Assembly (NCBI GenBank): GCA_021413865.1
Contig: JAIOPN010000031.1
Span: 1 to 64,000 of the forward strand
Origin: Planctomycetota bacterium
Lineage (GTDB): Bacteria > Planctomycetota > Phycisphaerae > Phycisphaerales > Phycisphaeraceae
Direction of reading: 5' to 3'
Length of the DNA: 64,000 bases
The notes beneath the pieces are model-generated. The model had not been told where the DNA came from, searched no databases, and saw nothing but the letters and a program-made list of their open reading frames with translations. The translations under genes were made by a program, and so were the position numbers. Positions 32,232 to 41,418 of this stretch are shown in pieces; position 1 is the stretch's first letter, and every line of letters starts with the position of its first letter.

Positions 32232-33761
32232 GTGGGCACGACACCGCGCATCGCCGTCGCCGCGTTTTTCACGGAGTGCAACCACTTCAGCACGCCGGGG
32301 GTGAGCTACGCCGACTTCGAGGCGACCGAGCTGCACCGCGGCGAGGCGGTGCTCAAAGCGCCGACGGGCGCGGTGGGGGGGATGCTGGCGGTGCTGCGCG
32401 AGCGCGGCGCTTCGGCCGTGCCGCTGCTGGTCGCCAGCGCGGTCTGCGGCGGGCCCGTGGTGGCGGATGCTTACCGGCGCATCAAGGGCGAGCTGCTCGA
32501 ACGCCTCGCGGCCGCGCTGCCGGTCGAGGGCGTGCTCCTCTCGCTGCACGGCTCGATGACGATCGAAGACGTGGGCGACCCAGAGGGCGACCTGCTGACC
32601 GCAGTGCGCGCGCTGGTGGGTGAGCGCGTGCCGATCGTGGCGTCGCTGGACCACCACGCGCACGTGACGCGCGAGATGGTGGAACAGGCCGACGGGCTGG
32701 TCGCGTGGGAGACGTACCCACACCGGGACACCGATAACACCGGCCGCCGCGCGGCATCGCTGCTGCTCGACACCGCCGCCGGGCGGGTCAGGCCGGTGAT
32801 GGCGCTGGCGAAGGCACCGGTGATCGTCTCGGGCGTGCACGGCCATACCGACGGCCCCGGGCCGTTCGCCGATGTGATGCGGCTGGCCAAGTCATTTGAG
32901 AAATTGCCCGGCGTCGTCTCCACCGCCGCGTTTCTCGTGCACCCCTACCTCGATCTGCCCGACATGGGCGGCGGGGGCTTGGTCATCACCGACGGCGACA
33001 AAAAACTCGCGGTGGAACTGGCGACACGGCTCGCCGACGCCTACTGGAAGCGGCGGTTCGGCCTGGAGCCCGAGGTGTTCACCCCTGCCGAGGCGATCCG
33101 CCGCGGCGCGGCCATCGAAGGCGGGCCGATCCTTCTGGTCGAGACGGCGGACTGCTGCGGCGGCGGCGCGGCGGGCGACAGCGTACACACGCTGCGGGCG
33201 CTGCTGGATGCAAAGGTGCAAGAGCCGAGCCTCGTGCCCGTGGTGGACCCCGAGGCGGCGGCGCGGTGCCACGACGCCGGCGCTGGCACCGAGGTGTCGC
33301 TGGAATTGGGCCACAAGCTCGACCCCGCGTGGGGCAAACCGCTGGGCGTGCGGGGAAAAGTTCTGCGCCTGAGCGACGGGGATTTTGTTTACAGCGGCGG
33401 CATCTGGGCGGGGATGCACAAGAGCATGGGGCCGACGGCGGTGCTGGAGATCGGCTCGGTGCGCGTGCTGATCATGAGCAAACCGACCTACGACTGGAAG
33501 GACGAGCAGTTCCGCTCCGTCGGGCTTGATGCGGCGTCGAGCAAGTTCGTCGTCGTGAAAAACCCGATGAACTTCCGCTTCGCCTACGCGGGGCTGTCGA
33601 AGGCGGCGTTCATCCTCGACACACCCGGCCCGACACCCGCGACACTGAAACACGTCGCCTTCCGCCGCCTCCGCCGGCCCTATTTCCCGGCGGACAGCGA
33701 AATCTTCGGTCTGAGTTTCAGCGAGTACGTCCATGAGTCCGCGTGCGGCCTGGGGCGGTAG
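32232..33761 (+). CDS. MlrC-like M81 family metallopeptidase
   Basis: A 509-residue protein with GTG start. The N-terminal MlrC domain has FTECNHFSTP near the start, SLHGSM, and the zinc ligands in SLDHHAHVT and ETYPHRDTD. The C-terminal MlrC domain carries GGGLVITDG and VETADCCGGGAAGDS. MlrC was named for the last step of microcystin breakdown, but most family members are of unknown function. The 10-bp gap to the enolase-superfamily gene suggests that they share a catabolic pathway. Confidence 0.8.
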   Translation: MGTTPRIAVAAFFTECNHFSTPGVSYADFEATELHRGEAVLKAPTGAVGGMLAVLRERGASAVPLLVASAVCGGPVVADAYRRIKGELLERLAAALPVEGVLLSLHGSMTIEDVGDPEGDLLTAVRALVGERVPIVASLDHHAHVTREMVEQADGLVAWETYPHRDTDNTGRRAASLLLDTAAGRVRPVMALAKAPVIVSGVHGHTDGPGPFADVMRLAKSFEKLPGVVSTAAFLVHPYLDLPDMGGGGLVITDGDKKLAVELATRLADAYWKRRFGLEPEVFTPAEAIRRGAAIEGGPILLVETADCCGGGAAGDSVHTLRALLDAKVQEPSLVPVVDPEAAARCHDAGAGTEVSLELGHKLDPAWGKPLGVRGKVLRLSDGDFVYSGGIWAGMHKSMGPTAVLEIGSVRVLIMSKPTYDWKDEQFRSVGLDAASSKFVVVKNPMNFRFAYAGLSKAAFILDTPGPTPATLKHVAFRRLRRPYFPADSEIFGLSFSEYVHESACGLGR

Positions 33762-33881
33762 CGGTTCACTTCGCACAAGCCGCGATCGTGAGGGAGCGGT
33801 CTTTGGGAGAATTGCAGCCGTCGCGGAACCACTCCCGCACGGTCGCATGCCGTGACCCACAACCCGGGCCCCATGGCCGGC

Positions 33882-34484
33882 CTACTTCTTTCCCTGCTCC
33901 TTTACCACCTCCAGCAGCGCCACCACCCGGTCGCGGAACTGGTCGAGCTTCTTCGACAACCCCTCCAGGTAGGCCTTGCGCTCCGCGTTCGCGTCCTGGG
34001 CCGCCAAAACCTTGGCCATGTGCGAGCCGTACTGCATCGAGTCCGTCTGGGTCAGGAGCAGCCGCAGCTCGAACGCATCGCCGGCGGTCATCAGCAGCCG
34101 GGTCTGCGTCGCCTCGATCGCGTCGCGTGTGGAGACCTCGAGCTTGGGCAACGGCCGCATCTTCAGCCGCAGCGCCGGGTCCGCCGCCGCGAACGCCTCG
34201 AACCGCGCCTTGGCCGCCGCCGACGCCTGCGCGATCTCTTTCACCACCGCCTCGACGCGCGGATCGACCTTGTGCAGCCACATCGCCTTGTCCACGTCCT
34301 TCTCTTTGCCGCACAGCTCGTAGAGCAGGCTGTACCCCTCGTTGAGCATCACGGCGTGGGCGTCCACCCCCGCCGGTTGCGTCGCCTTTGCCTGTGGCGC
34401 GGTCTGGCAGCCCATCGCCATCAACACCGCGGCGCCGATGATTCCCAATCGAGACATTGCGTTTATCATTGTTGAGCATCTCAT
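33882..34484 (-). CDS. Hypothetical lipoprotein
   Basis: A protein of up to 200 residues. From the in-frame ATG at 34457 it has a clear lipoprotein signal (MSRLGIIGAAVLMAMGCQT), so that start may be the right one. The mature part is helical and Ala/Lys-rich, with coiled-coil-like ends (KKLDQFRDRVVALLEVVKEQ). No domain recognised. Confidence 0.65.
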   Translation of the reverse strand: MRCSTMINAMSRLGIIGAAVLMAMGCQTAPQAKATQPAGVDAHAVMLNEGYSLLYELCGKEKDVDKAMWLHKVDPRVEAVVKEIAQASAAAKARFEAFAAADPALRLKMRPLPKLEVSTRDAIEATQTRLLMTAGDAFELRLLLTQTDSMQYGSHMAKVLAAQDANAERKAYLEGLSKKLDQFRDRVVALLEVVKEQGKK

Positions 34485-34541
34485 GGTGAAAGAGGTTCAA
34501 GTGTAGCAGGCGCGCACCCATATAGTGTCTTGGTTACGCAT

Positions 34542-34625
34542 GGGTGGCTGGGGCTAAGGTCTTCCGCAGCCCCGGCGATGGGCTCACGAAGAACCGGGGC
34601 ATCGAAGACTCTGCCCCAGCCACCC
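34542..34625. repeat. Long-armed palindromic repeat, family D
   Basis: The arms (34542-34564 and 34604-34625) are inverted copies with a few differences: GGGTGGCTGGGGC at the outer end and GTCTTC at the inner end. A smaller nested hairpin (GCCCCGG/CCGGGGC) lies between. It sits between the lipoprotein and the next gene pair. Confidence 0.75.
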
Positions 34626-34662
34626 GATACAACGCAACGCACCACCCCCGAGGCCCGCGACC

Positions 34663-34935
34663 ATGAATGACACGGCCCCCACCACGGAATTGAAGTTCGG
34701 CGCCGAACCCTCGGGGCTCTACATCGCGCACGACGACCTGAGGCTCTACCGCAGCGCCCTGCAGGCCATCCGTGAGGGCCGATCCGACCCGATCTGCCAG
34801 GCGACCTTCGCCCAGCTCATGGACCTGATGAATCAGGCCGCGGACGACGACATCGGCGACTCCGTGGCGGTCTGCAAGAGCTTCGACGACTGCCGCATCA
34901 CCACCGCCAAGCTCGATTCGCTGATCCGGACGTAA
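34663..34935 (+). CDS. Small hypothetical protein
   Basis: A 90-residue acidic protein, mostly helical (LYIAHDDLRLYRSALQAIRE, FAQLMDLMNQAADDDIGDSV). It has no signal peptide. It is 33 bp upstream of the SGNH-like gene, likely in one transcript. Function unknown. Confidence 0.6.
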   Translation: MNDTAPTTELKFGAEPSGLYIAHDDLRLYRSALQAIREGRSDPICQATFAQLMDLMNQAADDDIGDSVAVCKSFDDCRITTAKLDSLIRT

Positions 34936-34968
34936 TCCGTGCTCCGTTTAGCGGGAGGAATCGCTGTC

Positions 34969-36180
34969 ATGCCCGGCAAAAAAATCTCCTACGAGCAATA
35001 CCTCCGCAACGCCGCCGTTCCACGGGCGGTCATCGACACTTTCCTCGACGCCGCCAGGCCGCGCTGGGCGCAGTTCAACCCCGACACCGGTTACACGCTG
35101 GGCAACTCCATGCCCCACGACGGGCTGGACGGCTGCTGGACCATCTCCACCGCCCAGAAAAACAGCGCCCGCGCCGCGCACATGTACGCCGACCGCCCCT
35201 GCCGCATCAACACCTACGGCAACAGCTTCACGCAGTGCCACCAGGTGAGCGACGGCGAGACGTGGCAGGAATACCTCGCCGGCCACCTGGGCGAACCGGT
35301 CCGCAACTTCGGCATGGGGGGCTACGGCGTGTATCAGTCCTACCGCCGCATGGTGCGGACGGAGCGGTCGCGCGACGGGGGGAAGTACGTCCTTCTATAT
35401 ATATGGGGGGACGACCACTTCCGCAGCGTCATGCGCTGCCGGCACGCGGCGATCTACCCCTGGTGGGACCACCGCGGCGGGCTGATGTTCCACAACAACT
35501 TCTGGGCGAATCTGGAGATGGACCTGGGGTCGCGCCGCCTGGTCGAAAAAGAAAACCTCCTGCCCACGCCCGAGTCGCTCTACAAAATGACGGACGCCGA
35601 CTTCATGGCCGACGCCCTGCGCGACGACCTGATGCTGCAGCTCTGCACGGTCGAGCACGTCGATCCCGCGAGCCTCGACGTGGAGCGCCTCGGTGCGCTG
35701 GCCGAAATCCTCCGCGTGCCGCCCATCGACACAAGCACCGCCGACGCCCTCAAAACATCGGCGCACCGCCTCAAGACCGCGTACGGCTTCGCCGCCACCA
35801 AGCACATCATTGACCTGGCGATGCGCTTCTGCCGGGAGAACGGCCGGGAGCTGATGATCCTGCTGCTCTGCCCGACGGCGACGTGGAACCTGCTCTGGAA
35901 CGAGCCACGCTACGAGCAGGAGATCGCGGATTACCTCGTCGAGAAAAAGCAGCGCCACTTCGACATGAACCCCGTGCACCTGGCGGACTACAAGTGCTTC
36001 AGGCTTTCGCCGGAGGAGTACATGAAGCGCTACTTCATCGGGCACTACGGCCCGGCGGGGAACCACTTCTTCGCCTACGCGCTCAAGAACCGGCTCGTGG
36101 AATGGCTGGACCCCAAGCCCGTGACCTACCGCGACGACGGGAGCAGCGCGGTCGGTTTCGACGGTTATCTGCCGGGGTGA
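34969..36180 (+). CDS. SGNH-hydrolase-like protein
   Basis: A 403-residue protein. The start at 34969 was chosen because GGGAGGA lies 9 bp upstream. NTYGNSFTQCHQV (about 83) looks like SGNH block I with GNS in place of GDS, and NFGMGGYGVYQ (about 117) like block II. A late GPAGNHFFAYA (about 361) supplies a candidate block V His. The middle is helical. AlgX/AlgJ-type polysaccharide O-acetyltransferases have the same general set of blocks. No signal peptide was seen. Confidence 0.6.
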   Translation: MPGKKISYEQYLRNAAVPRAVIDTFLDAARPRWAQFNPDTGYTLGNSMPHDGLDGCWTISTAQKNSARAAHMYADRPCRINTYGNSFTQCHQVSDGETWQEYLAGHLGEPVRNFGMGGYGVYQSYRRMVRTERSRDGGKYVLLYIWGDDHFRSVMRCRHAAIYPWWDHRGGLMFHNNFWANLEMDLGSRRLVEKENLLPTPESLYKMTDADFMADALRDDLMLQLCTVEHVDPASLDVERLGALAEILRVPPIDTSTADALKTSAHRLKTAYGFAATKHIIDLAMRFCRENGRELMILLLCPTATWNLLWNEPRYEQEIADYLVEKKQRHFDMNPVHLADYKCFRLSPEEYMKRYFIGHYGPAGNHFFAYALKNRLVEWLDPKPVTYRDDGSSAVGFDGYLPG

Positions 36181-36302
36181 TCGGTCGAACGGTTTCGTGT
36201 GTGGGGTGCGTTGCGTACCAGCCCCTTGCGGATTTGCACTAAACAAAGAGACGGCCCATACTTGCCCTCATCTGGTCACCACCAAGAATAAGGAGCCGAG
36301 CA

Positions 36303-36580
36303 TGGACCGTCAGCACTGGATGTTACTGCGTCCGTTGATCCGCCGCGCCGTTAACCTGACCGGACGCTAACCGCGCGTGGTCTTCTGCGACGCCCTGATC
36401 CTCACGATGTATCTCTGAAGCGCCGCCCACGACCTGCACAAGCACGTGTCGAGCCACGGCGGCTGGCTCTGGGCACGCCCACGCGGCATGGCTGAGCACC
36501 CCGTGACCCTGCGGCAGATGGGCCCGGCCCGACGCGCCCTGCTGGAGGTGTGGCGTCAGACGCCCGGTGTAGTGTTCATG
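36303..36580 (+). pseudogene. Degraded transposase N-terminal fragment
   Basis: Read across frames and an internal stop, this stretch gives MDRQHWMLLRPLIRR, then CDALILTMYL, a stop, and AAHDLHKHV with WLWARPRGMAEHPV. The pattern DALILxMYLWxxxHD followed by basic P-rich sequence is common near the N-terminus of IS4-like DDE transposases. The surroundings (36181-36634) hold no other gene. The call rests on a short pattern only. Confidence 0.4.
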
Positions 36581-36634
36581 CGAAATCGTAATAGTGCCAC
36601 CCTCCCCCGGAGGGAGAGGGGGTATATTGACCGC

Positions 36635-37666
36635 ATGTTCGTTTACGCAGGGATCGACGAGGCGGGTTACGGGCCGATGTTCGGGCCGATGGTGGTCGGC
36701 CGGATGGTGCTGGTCGTGCCGTCGGTGGAGGCGGGGGCGCAGGCGGCGCGGGAGTGGTACGGGCCGGTGGTGTGGGAGAAGCTGACGGCGGCGGTCTGCC
36801 GCGACCTGACGGGCCGGCGGGGGCGGATCGCGGTGAACGACTCCAAGAAGCTGCATACCGCCAAGCACAAGTCGCACGAAGAGACGAACCCGCACAAGCA
36901 CATCGAGCACCTGGAGCGCGGGGTGCTGGCGTTCGCCGCGCTCTCGGGCCGGCGGCCGGGGCACATGGGGCAGTGGCTCGACGCGCTGGGGGAGAAGAGC
37001 CACCACGACCTGACGGGCCTGCCGTGGTACGCCCCGTGTGACGAGCACGCGTGGAACGCGCTGCCGATGGCGTGCAGCGAGGGTGAGATCGGCGTGGCGC
37101 GGGCGATGCTGGCCAGCGCGGCGAAGGCCGTGGGCTTCGAAGCGCCGGATTTCGCCGCCGACGTGGTGTTCGAGGACCGGTTCAACAAATTAGTCGCGGC
37201 GACGCGCTCCAAGGCCTCGACGAGTTTCACCTTTGTCGCCGGGCACCTGGAGTCGATCTGGAAACAGTACGGCGAGCACCGCCCCGTGGTGGTGGTGGAC
37301 CGGCAGTCCGGCCGGACGCACTACCGCGAGCTGCTGAGCTACACGTTCCCCAATGCGTCGATGACGGTGCTGGAGGAAGGCCCGGAGGCGAGCGGTTACC
37401 GCTTGACGGAAGGGGCGCGGACGATGTCGGTGCGGTTCGAGGTGGAGTCGGAGATGCGGCACATGCCCGTGGCGCTGGCGAGCATGATCTGCAAGTACAC
37501 GCGGGAGCTGCTCATGGCGCGGTTCCAGGCGTGGTTCCGCCGCCGCGCCCCGCACGTGAGGCCGACGGCGGGTTACGCGCTGGATGCGAAACGGTTCTGG
37601 CGCGAGATCCAGCCGGAGCTGGCGGGGCTTGCGATCGACCCGGCGGTGTTGGCGCGGTCGTGTTGA
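36635..37666 (+). CDS. RNase HII-like protein, long form
   Basis: A 343-residue protein. The start at 36635 gives MFVYAGIDEAGYGPMFGP, the RNase HII active-site start (Asp-Glu). Other family marks are VNDSKKL (about 68), the third acidic residue in VVVVDRQSGRTHY (about 220) and SMICKYTRELLM near 285, where the usual Asp of K-x-T-R-D is Glu. RNase HII is normally about 200-220 residues; about 120 extra residues lie between the DSKKL motif and the third acidic residue. It may cleave RNA in RNA-DNA hybrids or have a new role. Confidence 0.65.
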   Translation: MFVYAGIDEAGYGPMFGPMVVGRMVLVVPSVEAGAQAAREWYGPVVWEKLTAAVCRDLTGRRGRIAVNDSKKLHTAKHKSHEETNPHKHIEHLERGVLAFAALSGRRPGHMGQWLDALGEKSHHDLTGLPWYAPCDEHAWNALPMACSEGEIGVARAMLASAAKAVGFEAPDFAADVVFEDRFNKLVAATRSKASTSFTFVAGHLESIWKQYGEHRPVVVVDRQSGRTHYRELLSYTFPNASMTVLEEGPEASGYRLTEGARTMSVRFEVESEMRHMPVALASMICKYTRELLMARFQAWFRRRAPHVRPTAGYALDAKRFWREIQPELAGLAIDPAVLARSC

Positions 37667-37690
37667 GGTTGGTTCAGATTGGATTTCAAT

Positions 37691-37781
37691 CCGGTGGGGC
37701 AGGCGTCCCGCCTGCCTTCTTTTCTTGAATTTCAGATCCGGCCTAGGAAGGCCGGCGGCAGGCGGGACGCCTGCCCCACCG
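37691..37781. repeat. Long-armed palindromic repeat, family A, second copy
   Basis: Inverted arms at 37691-37716 and 37757-37781 share the core GGCAGGCGTCCCGCCTGC with the copy at 1028-1106. A nested hairpin (CCGGCC/GGCCGG, about 37738-37755) lies inside. Confidence 0.85.
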
Positions 37782-37860
37782 TGCGCGTCGGCAATCCTTA
37801 TTTGGTTTTCCGCGATCTATAATGCCTGTCGCATCGACACGCCCCCGCGGGACACGCACC

Positions 37861-38670
37861 ATGAACGCCACGGCCATCGAACACATCCACGTCACCGACG
37901 CGCAGCGCGCCCAGCTCGACGACCTGGGCTACTTCATCACCGACAAGGTGATCGACGACGGTACGCTCATGGCGGTGCGCGAGGAGTTCATCCGCTTCTG
38001 GCAGGAGGAGATCACCGGCGCGCGGAAGACCAGCGACGCGCGGTGGCTGGAGCTGACGGAGAACCGGCCGTTCATCTCGCAGCTCCACCTGCGCGGCCGG
38101 GCTTGTGACGCTTTTTGCCGGCACCCGGCGATCATGGATTTGTGCCGGCAGTTGGTCGGCCCGGACGCCGATATGACGTGGAACCAGGCGATCATCAAGC
38201 CCCCGGCGGAGAAGCCCTACCCCTTCGCGTGGCACCAGGACATGTGGTACGCGACGCACGGCGACTACGCCCGCAACGCGAACCCCGAGATCTTCCTCCG
38301 CAACGAAACGGGCATCACCGTCTGGGCGGCGATCAGCCGGACGACGGTGGACAACGGCACGCTCTGGGTGCTGCCGGGCAAGCACCGCGAGGGGCTCTTC
38401 CCGCACAAGTGGGACGCGCACAACCGCGATTGGGAAGCGCAGGTGGACACGTCCTACCGCGTGCCGGCGGTGATGGAGGCGGGGCAGTTGCTGGTGTTCA
38501 GGAAATACGTCCCGCACTCCAGCGGGCCGAACATCTCGTGCGAGACGCGGATGGCGTACCAGATCGGCTACGCGGTGCCCGGCGCGCGGCACGTCACGTC
38601 GGACTTCGAGTCGCCGCTGCTGCGTGGGGATGAGGCGGTGGCGTCGCCGCACTGGGCGGATGCGCTCTGA
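37861..38670 (+). CDS. Phytanoyl-CoA dioxygenase family protein
   Basis: A 269-residue PhyH-family oxygenase, the fourth in this window. The start at 37861 fits the family; the frame is open from 37822. The metal site is H-x-D in FAWHQDMWY and the distal His in YVPHSSGPN, with an Arg in CETRMAYQIG likely binding 2-oxoglutarate. It stands apart from the cluster at 10.4-14.8 kb. Its neighbours are the RNase HII-like gene upstream and UDP-glucose dehydrogenase convergent downstream. Confidence 0.85.
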   Translation: MNATAIEHIHVTDAQRAQLDDLGYFITDKVIDDGTLMAVREEFIRFWQEEITGARKTSDARWLELTENRPFISQLHLRGRACDAFCRHPAIMDLCRQLVGPDADMTWNQAIIKPPAEKPYPFAWHQDMWYATHGDYARNANPEIFLRNETGITVWAAISRTTVDNGTLWVLPGKHREGLFPHKWDAHNRDWEAQVDTSYRVPAVMEAGQLLVFRKYVPHSSGPNISCETRMAYQIGYAVPGARHVTSDFESPLLRGDEAVASPHWADAL

Positions 38671-38678
38671 ATTTCAGC

Positions 38679-38762
38679 GGGTGCCACTGGTCGGCTTCTT
38701 GGCAGACCACTGCTCTGGGGCTCCAGAAAGACACTGGTCTCGAAGACGCGACCAGTGGCCCC
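38679..38762. repeat. Palindromic repeat, family C-like
   Basis: GGGTGCCACTGGTCG (38679-38693) and CGACCAGTGGCCCC (38749-38762) form an inverted pair across a 55-nt interior. It resembles the perfect palindrome at 6354-6397. It lies between two convergent genes, where it could act as a bidirectional terminator. Confidence 0.7.
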
Positions 38763-38771
38763 CGTTGTGCG

Positions 38772-40127
38772 CTATTCGCCCTTCCCGCTCACCGGTGCGC
38801 GGCCGATCGAGTGGTACACGAAGCCGTGATCCTTCATCGAGTCGAGGCGGTAGAGGTTTCGGCCGTCGAAGATGACCGGGGACTTCATGCGGGCGCGCAT
38901 GGCCTCGAAGTCGGGGTGGCGGAACTCGTCCCAGTCGGTGCAGATGATCAAGGCATCGGCGGCGTCGAGGGCGCTCATCGGGTCCTTGGCGTAGTCGATC
39001 TTGCTGCCCAGCATGTGGCGGCAGGTCTCGTGCGCGACGGGGTCGAAGGCGACGACCGTCGCGTTGCGGTCGAGCAGGTGCTTCATGAGCGTGATCGAGG
39101 GCGCCTCACGGACGTCGTCGGTGCCGGGCTTGAAGGCGATGCCCCAGATGGCGACGCGTTTGCCGGTGAGGTTTGCGCTGCCGCCGAAGTGTCGGTCGAT
39201 CTTGGCCATGAAGGCGTCGCGCTGGCGCTGGTTCACGTCGTGCACGGACTGGAGCAGGGCGATGGGGGTGGAGGACTGGTTGCCCATGGAGATGACGGCG
39301 AGCACGTCCTTGGGGAAGCAGGAGCCGCCGTAGCCCAGGCCCGGGTAGAGGAACTGGTTGCCGATCCGCTTGTCGGAGCACATGCCGCGGCGGACCTCGT
39401 CGATGTCGGCGCCGTAGGACTCGCAGAGGTTGGCGATCTCGTTGATGAAGGAGATTTTCGTGGCGAGCATGGCGTTGGCGGCGTACTTGACCATCTCGGC
39501 CGAGGGGATGTCCATGACGAAGATGGGGTTGCCCTGGCGGACGAAGGGGTCGTAGAGGTCGCGGAGGCGGTCGGCGGTGCCCTTGTCCTCGACGCCGATC
39601 ACGACGCGGTCGGGGTAGTTGAAGTCGCGGATGGCCGCGCCCTCTTTGAGGAACTCGGGGTTGCTCGCCATGCGGAACGGCCGGGCGGTGCGCGAGGCGA
39701 TCTCTTTCTTGACCATCGCGTTGGTGCCCACGGGGACGGTGGACTTGATGATGATGATTTTCGCGCGGCGGTCGGTTTTGTCGGGCGGGGCGGCCTCGAT
39801 CGCCTCGCCGATGTCCCGCGCGGCGGCGAGGATGTATTTCAGGTCCGCCCGGCCCATCTCGTCGCTGGGCGTGCCCACGCAGACGAAGATGATCTCCGCG
39901 CTCTGGTAGGCGGCCTGCTTGTCGATGGTGAAGTGCAGGCGGCCGGCTTTCACGTTGCGCTTGATGAGCTCGTCCAGCCCGGGCTCATAGATCGGCGACT
40001 CGCCGCGGTGGAGCTTCTCGATCTTCTTCTGATCGATGTCCAGGCAGGTCACGCTGTTGCCGGTGTTGGCGAAGCAGGTGCCGGTGACGAGGCCAACGTA
40101 ACCGGTGCCGACCATGGTGATACGCAT
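38772..40127 (-). CDS. ugd: UDP-glucose 6-dehydrogenase
   Basis: A 451-residue enzyme that oxidises UDP-glucose to UDP-glucuronate, a precursor for surface polysaccharide. The start at 40127 has AAGGA upstream and gives MRITMVGTGYVGLVTGTCF, the NAD-binding Rossmann motif. The catalytic Cys is in YGGSCFPKD (about 259), and the other family marks are STVPVGT, NPEFLKEG and WGIAFKPGTDDVR. The length matches the bacterial form. It is a single-gene unit, not linked to the exopolysaccharide operon at 51-58 kb, though it could feed it. Confidence 0.92.
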   Translation of the reverse strand: MRITMVGTGYVGLVTGTCFANTGNSVTCLDIDQKKIEKLHRGESPIYEPGLDELIKRNVKAGRLHFTIDKQAAYQSAEIIFVCVGTPSDEMGRADLKYILAAARDIGEAIEAAPPDKTDRRAKIIIIKSTVPVGTNAMVKKEIASRTARPFRMASNPEFLKEGAAIRDFNYPDRVVIGVEDKGTADRLRDLYDPFVRQGNPIFVMDIPSAEMVKYAANAMLATKISFINEIANLCESYGADIDEVRRGMCSDKRIGNQFLYPGLGYGGSCFPKDVLAVISMGNQSSTPIALLQSVHDVNQRQRDAFMAKIDRHFGGSANLTGKRVAIWGIAFKPGTDDVREAPSITLMKHLLDRNATVVAFDPVAHETCRHMLGSKIDYAKDPMSALDAADALIICTDWDEFRHPDFEAMRARMKSPVIFDGRNLYRLDSMKDHGFVYHSIGRAPVSGKGE

Positions 40128-40316
40128 GGGTGATTCCTTGGAGCCGCTTCCCGGCGGCGGGGTCGATAACACGGACCCCGCCCCGTGGGGGTTATCGTCG
40201 GCAAGATACGCACGACAATGTAGTCCCGCTTTGCCGGGCGGGCCACCGGGGTTGGATTATCCCCTCGCCTCTCGGGGGTGAGGCCGCCCCGGTCGCATGC
40301 ACCTATTGATCCCGTT

Positions 40317-41405
40317 ATGTTGAAACACCCCATGCCCGCAAAAAACAAAAACAGCGACGCCGCGATCCCCGCCTGCGTCATCCTCGACGACTTCCCCATC
40401 AACGGCAGCTACTGGACGCGCGAGCAGCAGACCGCGTTCGGTTTCACGCCGACCGCCGGCGGGGAGTTCGGGCGCAACTGGCGTAACCAGGCGCAGGCGG
40501 CGTGGTGCCCGCCCGAGGCGCTCAGTGAGTTCGCCGACCTGTGCGAGGAGTTCGGCGTGCGCGGGAAGTTCACCGTCCTGCCCTGCCCCGCGGGGTTGGG
40601 AAGAATCGATCAGAGTGTGCGTGGCTGCCCGCCGGGGTATATCGAGGGTGTGCTGGAGATCGTGCGCCGCCGGATCGCCCCGCGCTTCGACATCACGCCC
40701 GAGGTGCTCACGCACTCGATGGCCTACAACCCGCGCACCGGCGAAATGCTGCCACACACCGAGAGCGCCTGGGTCTCCCACCTGGCGGCCACGGGGAAAC
40801 TCGCGGAACTGGAGGAGTATCTCACGCACGCCTGGGCGATCCTCTACGCCGTGGGCCTGGAGCCGCGCGGCGTCACCATCGGCGGCATCCCCGATCAATC
40901 GGGCATCTCCGCCGGCCAGATGCTCTACGACGACCACAACCGGGACAGGCTCGGCGAGGTGCTGCTGAAGGTCATCCGGAAGTTCCGCCCGGGCGTTCAA
41001 GAGAGTTTCATCTACGCCTTGGGCCGGCCGACGCGCGATCCTTATTTGCAGAGCTGGCTCCCCGAGCCGGTGTGGGACGGCCCGGGCGGCGCGCGGGTGT
41101 GTGAAATCATGTCGCAGGTCAACGACCCGCTGCTGGGCGTGATGCACGCCGACGGCGACGTGGAGGCGGAGGCCGCGAAGATGATCACGGCCGATCTGTC
41201 CGGCGGGCAGATGGTCGAGTGCGCCGAGGCCGGGCAGGCGATCGGCATCACGATCCACGCGCAGACCATCACGTCGCTGAACACGCGGATGGGGTTGAAG
41301 GTGCTGGGCATTGCGCTGCGGCGGTTCAGGGAGCGGTACGGTCGGCGCGTGCAATGGATGACGCCGATGGAACTGTGTGCGATGAGCCGTGAGCGGCACG
41401 GGTGA
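40317..41405 (+). CDS. Polysaccharide-deacetylase-like protein
   Basis: A 362-residue protein. The start is uncertain (40317 or 40332). The N-terminal strand VILDDFPINGSYW recalls the Asp-Asp metal strand of NodB-type deacetylases, and TPEVLTHSMAYNP (about 127) could hold the metal-binding His. Later landmarks are GIPDQSGI and TIHAQTITSLNT. The family assignment is tentative. There is no signal peptide, so if it is a deacetylase, it may act on a soluble substrate. Confidence 0.5.
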   Translation: MLKHPMPAKNKNSDAAIPACVILDDFPINGSYWTREQQTAFGFTPTAGGEFGRNWRNQAQAAWCPPEALSEFADLCEEFGVRGKFTVLPCPAGLGRIDQSVRGCPPGYIEGVLEIVRRRIAPRFDITPEVLTHSMAYNPRTGEMLPHTESAWVSHLAATGKLAELEEYLTHAWAILYAVGLEPRGVTIGGIPDQSGISAGQMLYDDHNRDRLGEVLLKVIRKFRPGVQESFIYALGRPTRDPYLQSWLPEPVWDGPGGARVCEIMSQVNDPLLGVMHADGDVEAEAAKMITADLSGGQMVECAEAGQAIGITIHAQTITSLNTRMGLKVLGIALRRFRERYGRRVQWMTPMELCAMSRERHG

Positions 41406-41418
41406 GAGCTGAATCCGA

